Origin: Streptomyces sp. CBMA291
GTDB taxonomy: Bacteria; Actinomycetota; Actinomycetes; Streptomycetales; Streptomycetaceae
Direction: 5' to 3'
Length of the DNA: 64,000 nt
Assembly: GCF_014596525.1 (NCBI RefSeq)
Contig: NZ_MSJP01000028.1
Coordinates: 25,944-89,943 of the forward strand
The position numbers and the translations under genes are program-made. Under the pieces are notes generated by a model. The model ran no database searches, was not told the DNA's origin, and was given only the letters and a program-made list of their open reading frames with translations. Below are positions 59,663 to 64,000 of this stretch, one piece after another (within the stretch, counting starts at the first letter, position 1; each line of letters starts with the position of its first letter).

Positions 59663-60166
59663 TCACGCTACGTGGTGGAGGTGTCGCCGTACGGAACGCT
59701 CGGCGTTCTGCCGGGCCGAGGGGGGCCCGCCCTGACGGCCCACGGGGGCGGCCGGAGGGTGGCAGACGGGCGTCTCACCGGGGTAGTCGAGGGAGTGGAC
59801 GGTCACGAACCGCGGGTCGACGCGCATGAAGACGGGGACGAAGGGCTCGCCGTCGACAGTGTCAGGTTGGGAGCCGAAGGCCCTGAGTTGCGCCTCGGTG
59901 GGCCGGACGATCTCGGCGGTGCCGGCGAACTGCACGGACCACAGGTGCTCGGATCCGGAGTTGAAGTTGTCCGCGCCGTAGGCGACGACGCTGCCGTTGC
60001 AGGCACGGTGGTAGCCGAGCCCTTCGTGGAGCCGGATCAGGACCTGTCCCTCGGACACGATGTGCCGAGCGGGGGCGACGAACGGCATCGCCCGCATGCT
60101 GGTCGCCACCCGGCCGTAGGACACGCGGCTGAGCAGCTCAATGGCGCGGATCTCGTCGGAGGACAT
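59663..60166 (-). CDS. Pyridoxamine 5'-phosphate oxidase-like flavoprotein
   Basis: A 167-residue split-barrel protein of the PNPOx/F420-flavin family: AIELLSRVSYGRVATSMRAMPFVAPARHIVSEGQVLIRLHEG, GSVVAYGADNFN, HLWSVQFAGTAEIV. Such proteins bind FMN, F420 or haem and often protect against stress. The C-terminal ~30 residues are Arg/His/Pro-rich and lie outside the barrel. ATG at 60166 is chosen for GGAGAG seven bases upstream rather than the longer frame. It lies 15 bp before the phosphotransferase gene, probably one operon. Confidence 0.85.
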   Translation of the reverse strand: MSSDEIRAIELLSRVSYGRVATSMRAMPFVAPARHIVSEGQVLIRLHEGLGYHRACNGSVVAYGADNFNSGSEHLWSVQFAGTAEIVRPTEAQLRAFGSQPDTVDGEPFVPVFMRVDPRFVTVHSLDYPGETPVCHPPAAPVGRQGGPPSARQNAERSVRRHLHHVA

Positions 60167-60252
60167 GTTTCCACTCTCCGCCATCGCCACCCTGCCCGAA
60201 AAGGGGCCCCAGCCCCGCTTTCACGGGGACGTAGGTCCCGAAACGTGCGTCC

Positions 60253-60311
60253 GACCCCGCTCTCGGCCTCCGTACGGACCTCGGCGGGTGCCGTACGGGG
60301 AGAGCGGGGTC
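60253..60311. terminator. Terminator hairpin after the response regulator
   Basis: Arms GACCCCGCTCT (60253-60263) and AGAGCGGGGTC (60301-60311) with an inner CCGTACGG pair and a small bulge. It is downstream of the minus-strand response regulator, 16 bp past its stop. Confidence 0.75.
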
Positions 60312-60327
60312 TCGGGGGACGGCTCCG

Positions 60328-60987
60328 TCAGTGGCGCTCCGCCTGGAGTCGTGCCACGTACGCGGCGGCCTGCGAGCGCCGCTCCATGCCCAGCTTGGAC
60401 AGCAGGCTGGAGACGTAGTTCTTGATGGTCTTCTCCGCGAGGTGGAGCCGCTCGCCGATGACCCGGTTGGTCAGGCCCTCGCCGATCAGGTCCAGGATCT
60501 TGCGCTCCTGCTCGGTCAGGTTGGCGAGCTTGTCGTCGCCCTTCGGGTTGTTGCCGTCGCGCAGCCGCTCCAGGACCCGGGCGGTCGCCACCGGGTCGAG
60601 CAGCGACTTGCCGGCCGCCACGTCACGCACCGCGTTGAGCAGCTCGTTGCCCCGGATGGCCTTGAGGACGTAGCCCGAGGCCCCGGCCATGATCGCGTCG
60701 AAGAGCGCCTCGTCGTCCGCGTACGAGGTCAGCATCAGGCACTTGACGTCCTCGTCCTGCGAGCGGACCTCGCGGCACACCTCGACGCCGCTGCCGTCCG
60801 GCAGCCGTACGTCGAGGACCGCGACGTCGGGGCGGGTCGCGGGGATCCTGACCAGCGCGTCCGCCGCCGTTCCCGCCTCGCCGACCACCTCGATGTCGTC
60901 TTCCACGGAGAGCAGCTCGTGGACGCCGCGCCGGACGACTTCATGGTCGTCCAGCAGAAATACCCGGATTTTTCCTTCTTCGCGCAC
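60328..60987 (-). CDS. Orphan NarL/DevR-type response regulator
   Basis: A 219-residue regulator: receiver with DD at 13-14, phospho-acceptor Asp59 (VLDVRLPDGSG), MLTSYADDEAL and Lys in YVLKAIRG; C-terminal LuxR helix-turn-helix (LTEQERKILDLIGEGLTNRVIGERLHLAEKTIKNYVSSLLSKLGMERRSQAA). It closely resembles DevR/DosR regulators. No kinase gene is adjacent. I recall the S. coelicolor counterpart (SCO3818) as an orphan regulator served by a distant kinase. Its promoter region is shared with the second dehydrogenase operon. The GTG start lies at 60987. Confidence 0.92.
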   Translation of the reverse strand: MREEGKIRVFLLDDHEVVRRGVHELLSVEDDIEVVGEAGTAADALVRIPATRPDVAVLDVRLPDGSGVEVCREVRSQDEDVKCLMLTSYADDEALFDAIMAGASGYVLKAIRGNELLNAVRDVAAGKSLLDPVATARVLERLRDGNNPKGDDKLANLTEQERKILDLIGEGLTNRVIGERLHLAEKTIKNYVSSLLSKLGMERRSQAAAYVARLQAERH

Positions 60988-61355
60988 GCTGCCAGTCTCA
61001 CATATTGGCTCTTCCCGCGCCCGGGGTGCGCGGGATAACGTCTCGGATGTTCCGGCGGCTCTCCGCAGCCGTTGCCGACGCGTTGACCAGCCGTTGTTCC
61101 CCGTTTTCTGGATTTACTTGGAAATCCAAGCAAAATCGCAGGTCAAGTGGGGTTTCGCGGGAATGTCGCGCGATGGGTAACGTGCGTATGACAGGGCGCT
61201 CGCCGGGGCACCTGTCACGCCCGACCCCGGCCGCGTCGCACCCACCCCGTGCGAAGGGCACGGATAAGGCGGAGAGCCTCCCCTTGCCCAGCGGCAGGGG
61301 GGACCCAGGCCTTACCGGCGAACCCGGGGGGCCGGACCGACGGAGGAGCACGCAC
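60988..61355. other. 368-bp divergent promoter region, partly AT-rich
   Basis: No gene. The middle (about 61105-61145) is strikingly AT-rich and contains the palindrome below; the last 150 bp are an ordinary GC-rich leader ending in GGAGGAG before E1alpha. It serves the response regulator on one side and the 2-oxoacid dehydrogenase operon on the other. Confidence 0.6.
61117..61130. promoter_or_regulatory. CTTGGA-AA-TCCAAG operator-like palindrome
   Basis: A perfect 6+2+6 inverted repeat, overlapped by a second one (GGATTT at 61110-61115 with AAATCC at 61122-61127). It lies 226 bp upstream of the E1alpha start. The binding factor is unknown; Lrp/BkdR-type or response-regulator binding is possible. 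Confidence 0.55.
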
Positions 61356-62540
61356 GTGACCGTGGAGAGCACTGCCGCGCGCAAGACGACGCGACGCAGC
61401 AGCGGCACCAAGCGCACCGCTAGCGCGAGCACCAGCACCACCAAGAAGACGAGCGCGCGCGGCGCGGCGGAGCCTGAGCTCGTCCAGCTGCTGACGCCCG
61501 AGGGAGAGCGCGTCCAGCACCCCGACTACGACATCGACCTGAGCGCCGAGGAGCTGCGCGGTCTCTACCGCGACATGGTCCTCACCCGCCGGTTCGACGC
61601 CGAGGCGACCTCCCTCCAGCGGCAGGGCGAGCTGGGTCTGTGGGCCTCGCTGCTCGGCCAGGAGGCGGCCCAGATCGGTTCCGGCCGTGCCCTGCGGGAC
61701 GACGACTACGTTTTCCCGACCTACCGCGAGCACGGTGTGGCCTGGGTCCGGGGCGTCGACCCGACGAATCTCCTGGGAATGTTCCGGGGGGTGAACCACG
61801 GCGGCTGGGACCCCAACAGCAATAATTTCCACCTGTACACGATCGTCATCGGTTCGCAGACGCTGCACGCCACCGGATATGCGATGGGTATCGCCAAGGA
61901 CGGCGCGGATTCCGCCGTCATCGCGTACTTCGGCGACGGCGCTTCCAGCCAGGGCGATGTGAACGAGGCGTTCACCTTCTCCGCCGTCTACAACGCGCCC
62001 GTCGTGTTCTTCTGCCAGAACAACCAGTGGGCGATCTCCGAGCCCACCGAGAAGCAGACCCGCGTCCCGCTCTACCAGCGCGCCCGCGGCTTCGGCTTCC
62101 CCGGCGTCCGGGTCGACGGCAACGACGTCCTGGCCTGCCTCGCGGTGACGAAGTCCGCCCTGGAGCGGGCCCGCCGCGGCGAGGGCCCGACCCTCGTCGA
62201 GGCCTTCACCTACCGGATGGGCGCCCACACCACCTCCGACGACCCGACGAAGTACCGCAGGGACGAGGAGCGGGAGGCCTGGGAGGCCAAGGACCCGATC
62301 CTGCGCCTCAAGGCGTACCTGGAGCGCGAGGGCCACGCCGACGAGGCCTTCTTCGAGGAGCTGGAAGCGGAGAGCGAGACCCTCGGCAAGCGGGTCCGCG
62401 AGGCCGTGCGGTCCATGCCCGACCCGGACCACACCGCGATGTTCGAGCACGTCTACGCGGACGGGCACACGCTCGTCGACGAGGAGCGCGCGCAGTTCAC
62501 CGCCTACCAGGCGTCCTTCGCGGATGACGAGGTCAAGTAA
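61356..62540 (+). CDS. 2-oxoacid dehydrogenase E1 component, alpha subunit (second cluster)
   Basis: A 394-residue thiamine-diphosphate E1alpha; motif from YFGDGASSQGDVNEAFTF to FFCQNN. Other blocks: SLLGQEAAQIGSGRAL, FPTYREHGVAWVRGVDP and TYRMGAHTTSDDPTKYR. The first ~40 residues are Ser/Thr/Lys/Arg-rich (TTRRSSGTKRTASASTSTTKKT). It differs enough from the first-cluster E1alpha to be an old paralogue, closer to pyruvate/branched-chain E1 of Gram-positives. GTG start with GGAGGAG 8 bp before. First gene of the second operon. Confidence 0.93.
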   Translation: MTVESTAARKTTRRSSGTKRTASASTSTTKKTSARGAAEPELVQLLTPEGERVQHPDYDIDLSAEELRGLYRDMVLTRRFDAEATSLQRQGELGLWASLLGQEAAQIGSGRALRDDDYVFPTYREHGVAWVRGVDPTNLLGMFRGVNHGGWDPNSNNFHLYTIVIGSQTLHATGYAMGIAKDGADSAVIAYFGDGASSQGDVNEAFTFSAVYNAPVVFFCQNNQWAISEPTEKQTRVPLYQRARGFGFPGVRVDGNDVLACLAVTKSALERARRGEGPTLVEAFTYRMGAHTTSDDPTKYRRDEEREAWEAKDPILRLKAYLEREGHADEAFFEELEAESETLGKRVREAVRSMPDPDHTAMFEHVYADGHTLVDEERAQFTAYQASFADDEVK

Positions 62541-62542
62541 CC

Positions 62543-63523
62543 ATGCCCGTACAGAAGCTTCCGCTCGCCAAGGCGCTCAACGAGTCGCTCCGCAAGGCGC
62601 TGGAGGACGACTCCAAGGTCCTCATCATGGGCGAGGACGTCGGCAAGCTCGGCGGTGTCTTCCGGGTCACCGACGGGTTGCAGAAGGACTTCGGCGAGGA
62701 CCGGGTCATCGACACCCCGCTCGCCGAGTCCGGCATCGTCGGCACCGCGATCGGCCTCGCGCTGCGCGGCTACCGGCCGGTGGTGGAGATCCAGTTCGAC
62801 GGCTTCGTCTTCCCCGCGTACGACCAGATCGTCACCCAGCTCGCCAAGATGCACGCCCGTGCGCTCGGCAAGGTCAAGATGCCGGTCGTCGTCCGTATCC
62901 CGTACGGCGGCGGCATCGGTGCGGTCGAGCACCACTCCGAGTCCCCCGAGGCGCTCTTCGCGCATGTCGCGGGCCTCAAGATCGTCTCCCCGTCCAACGC
63001 CTCGGACGCCTACTGGATGCTCCAGCAGGCGATCCGGAGCGACGACCCGGTCATCTTCTTCGAGCCGAAGCGCCGTTACTGGGACAAGGGCGAGGTCGAC
63101 ACCGAGGCCATCCCCGGCGAGCTGCACAAGGCCCGGGTGGCGCGCGAGGGCGGCGACCTCACGCTCGCCGCGTACGGCCCGATGGTGAAGGTCTGTCTGG
63201 AGGCCGCCGCCGCGGCCGAGGAAGAGGGCAAGTCGATCGAGGTCCTGGACCTGCGCTCGGTCTCCCCCATCGACTTCGACGCCATCCAGCGCTCGGTCGA
63301 GAAGACCGGCCGACTGGTCGTCGTCCACGAGGCCCCGGTCTTCTTCGGCTCCGGCGCGGAGATCGCCGCCCGGATCACGGAGCGCTGCTTCTACCACCTG
63401 GAGGCCCCCGTCCTGCGGGTCGGCGGCTACCACGCGCCGTACCCGCCGGCGCGCCTGGAGGAGGAGTACCTGCCCGGTCTCGACCGCGTGCTCGACGCCG
63501 TCGACCGCTCGCTGGCGTACTGA
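62543..63523 (+). CDS. 2-oxoacid dehydrogenase E1 component, beta subunit (second cluster)
   Basis: A 326-residue E1beta: LPLAKALNESLRKALEDDSKVLIMGEDVGKLGGVFRVTDGL, TPLAESGIVGTAIGLALRGYRPVVEIQFDGFVFPAYDQI, RIPYGGGIGAVEHHSESPEALFAHVAGL and the C-terminal transketolase domain. It lacks the extra N-terminal residues of the first-cluster copy. ATG two bases after the E1alpha stop; E2 follows after 13 bp. Confidence 0.95.
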   Translation: MPVQKLPLAKALNESLRKALEDDSKVLIMGEDVGKLGGVFRVTDGLQKDFGEDRVIDTPLAESGIVGTAIGLALRGYRPVVEIQFDGFVFPAYDQIVTQLAKMHARALGKVKMPVVVRIPYGGGIGAVEHHSESPEALFAHVAGLKIVSPSNASDAYWMLQQAIRSDDPVIFFEPKRRYWDKGEVDTEAIPGELHKARVAREGGDLTLAAYGPMVKVCLEAAAAAEEEGKSIEVLDLRSVSPIDFDAIQRSVEKTGRLVVVHEAPVFFGSGAEIAARITERCFYHLEAPVLRVGGYHAPYPPARLEEEYLPGLDRVLDAVDRSLAY

Positions 63524-63536
63524 GGAGAGCCGCACC

Positions 63537-64000
63537 GTGACCATCCGCGAATTCAAGATGCCCGACGTGGGCGAGGGCCTGACCGAGGCCGAGATCCTCA
63601 AGTGGTACGTCCAGCCCGGTGACACCGTCGCCGACGGGCAGGTCGTCTGCGAGGTCGAGACGGCGAAGGCGGCCGTCGAGCTGCCGAGCCCCTTCGACGG
63701 CACCGTCCACGAACTGCTCTTCCCCGAAGGCACCACGGTCGACGTCGGCCAGGTCATCATCTCGGTGAACGTCGGCGGCGAGGCGGCCCCCGAGGCTCCC
63801 GCGACCCCGGCGGCGACCTCCGCCCCGGCGGCGACCTCCGCCCCGGCCGAGCCCGCCCCGGCTGCCCCGGACGCCGAGGAGGAGGAGCCGCAGGGCCGTC
63901 AGCCGGTCCTCGTCGGCTACGGCGTGGCCGCCAGCTCCACCAAGCGCCGGCCCCGCAAGGCCGCACCGGGCACGGCCGCCACCCCGGCCGCCCCCGAGCG
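63537..64000 (+). CDS. 2-oxoacid dehydrogenase E2 acyltransferase (second cluster), cut by window end
   Basis: The first ~154 residues are present: MTIREFKMPDVGEGLTEAEI opens a lipoyl domain with lipoyl-Lys in CEVETAKAAVELPSPFDG, followed by an Ala/Pro linker (ATPAATSAPAATSAPAEPAPAAP), VLVGYGVAASSTKRRPRK and more linker. The E3-binding and catalytic domains lie beyond the window. GTG start with TGAGGAGAG upstream overlapping the E1beta stop region. Third gene of the operon. Confidence 0.93.
   Translation, partial: MTIREFKMPDVGEGLTEAEILKWYVQPGDTVADGQVVCEVETAKAAVELPSPFDGTVHELLFPEGTTVDVGQVIISVNVGGEAAPEAPATPAATSAPAATSAPAEPAPAAPDAEEEEPQGRQPVLVGYGVAASSTKRRPRKAAPGTAATPAAPE

Overview
The window is a high-GC actinobacterial chromosome segment and almost certainly comes from a Streptomyces. 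The evidence is the strong third-position GC bias, frequent GTG/TTG starts, and 4-bp ATGA/GTGA gene overlaps. It also carries CrgA, class E sortases, the pknB/pbpA/rodA/pstP/fhaB/fhaA cell-wall cluster, a Bpa proteasome activator and Streptomyces-type parS and DnaA-box sequences. Gene order matches what I recall of the S. coelicolor core region around SCO3857 to SCO3815 read backwards, a few tens of kb from oriC. That synteny is from memory and was not computed.

Layout. 1-2.5 kb is an arsenic resistance island: two ArsR repressors, an ACR3 arsenite exporter and an ArsC-type arsenate reductase, with two different palindromic operators. 2.7-6.3 kb holds a small secreted protein, a DUF5324 membrane protein, a cyclophilin, a rhomboid protease, a cluster of DnaA-box-like 9-mers and crgA. 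6.4-10.8 kb has a DUF881 protein, three class E sortases and a PabA/TrpG-type glutaminase. 10.9-19.1 kb is the leftward growth and division signalling cluster fhaA-fhaB-pstP-rodA-pbpA-pknB, followed by a tRNA-Leu(CAG) gene. 20.4-26 kb has a two-component system whose kinase carries an unusual C-terminal outside domain, a DUF2252 protein, a J-domain-like protein and a rhodanese.

26.2-43.5 kb is a catabolic region: an acyl-CoA dehydrogenase, the paaABCDE phenylacetyl-CoA epoxidase operon, a DUF5819-HTTM membrane pair with a TrmH-type methyltransferase, paaN divergent from paaH-paaR, and an Lrp regulator divergent from a 2-oxoacid dehydrogenase operon (E1alpha, E1beta, E2). One palindromic operator (ACCGNNCGNNCGGT) precedes the paaA, paaN/paaH and E1alpha promoters, so a PaaR-type TetR repressor probably joins phenylacetate and 2-oxoacid catabolism in one regulon. 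43.7-49.1 kb has a MobA-DUF6457 fusion, MoeA, a TrkA-type channel whose start codon lies inside a perfect parS, a quinone oxidoreductase and bpa. 49.2-54.6 kb has a PadR-ABC transporter unit and a proline-rich surface protein. 54.8-60.3 kb has two divergent Ser/Thr kinases, an APH-family kinase and a flavin-oxidase-like protein. 60.3-64 kb has an orphan NarL-type response regulator and a second 2-oxoacid dehydrogenase operon cut by the window end.

A striking trait of this strain is the number of short tandem repeats (10, 14, 16, 18, 23, 24, 28 and 30 bp units). They sit at gene ends, in leaders, and in frame inside moeA and the N-termini of PaaH and the Lrp regulator. No insertion sequence, prophage or CRISPR array was seen. 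The most interesting candidates for follow-up are the DUF5819-HTTM pair, the PaaR-bkd regulatory link, the histidine kinase with a BamE-like tail, the parS over a start codon and the DnaA-box cluster.
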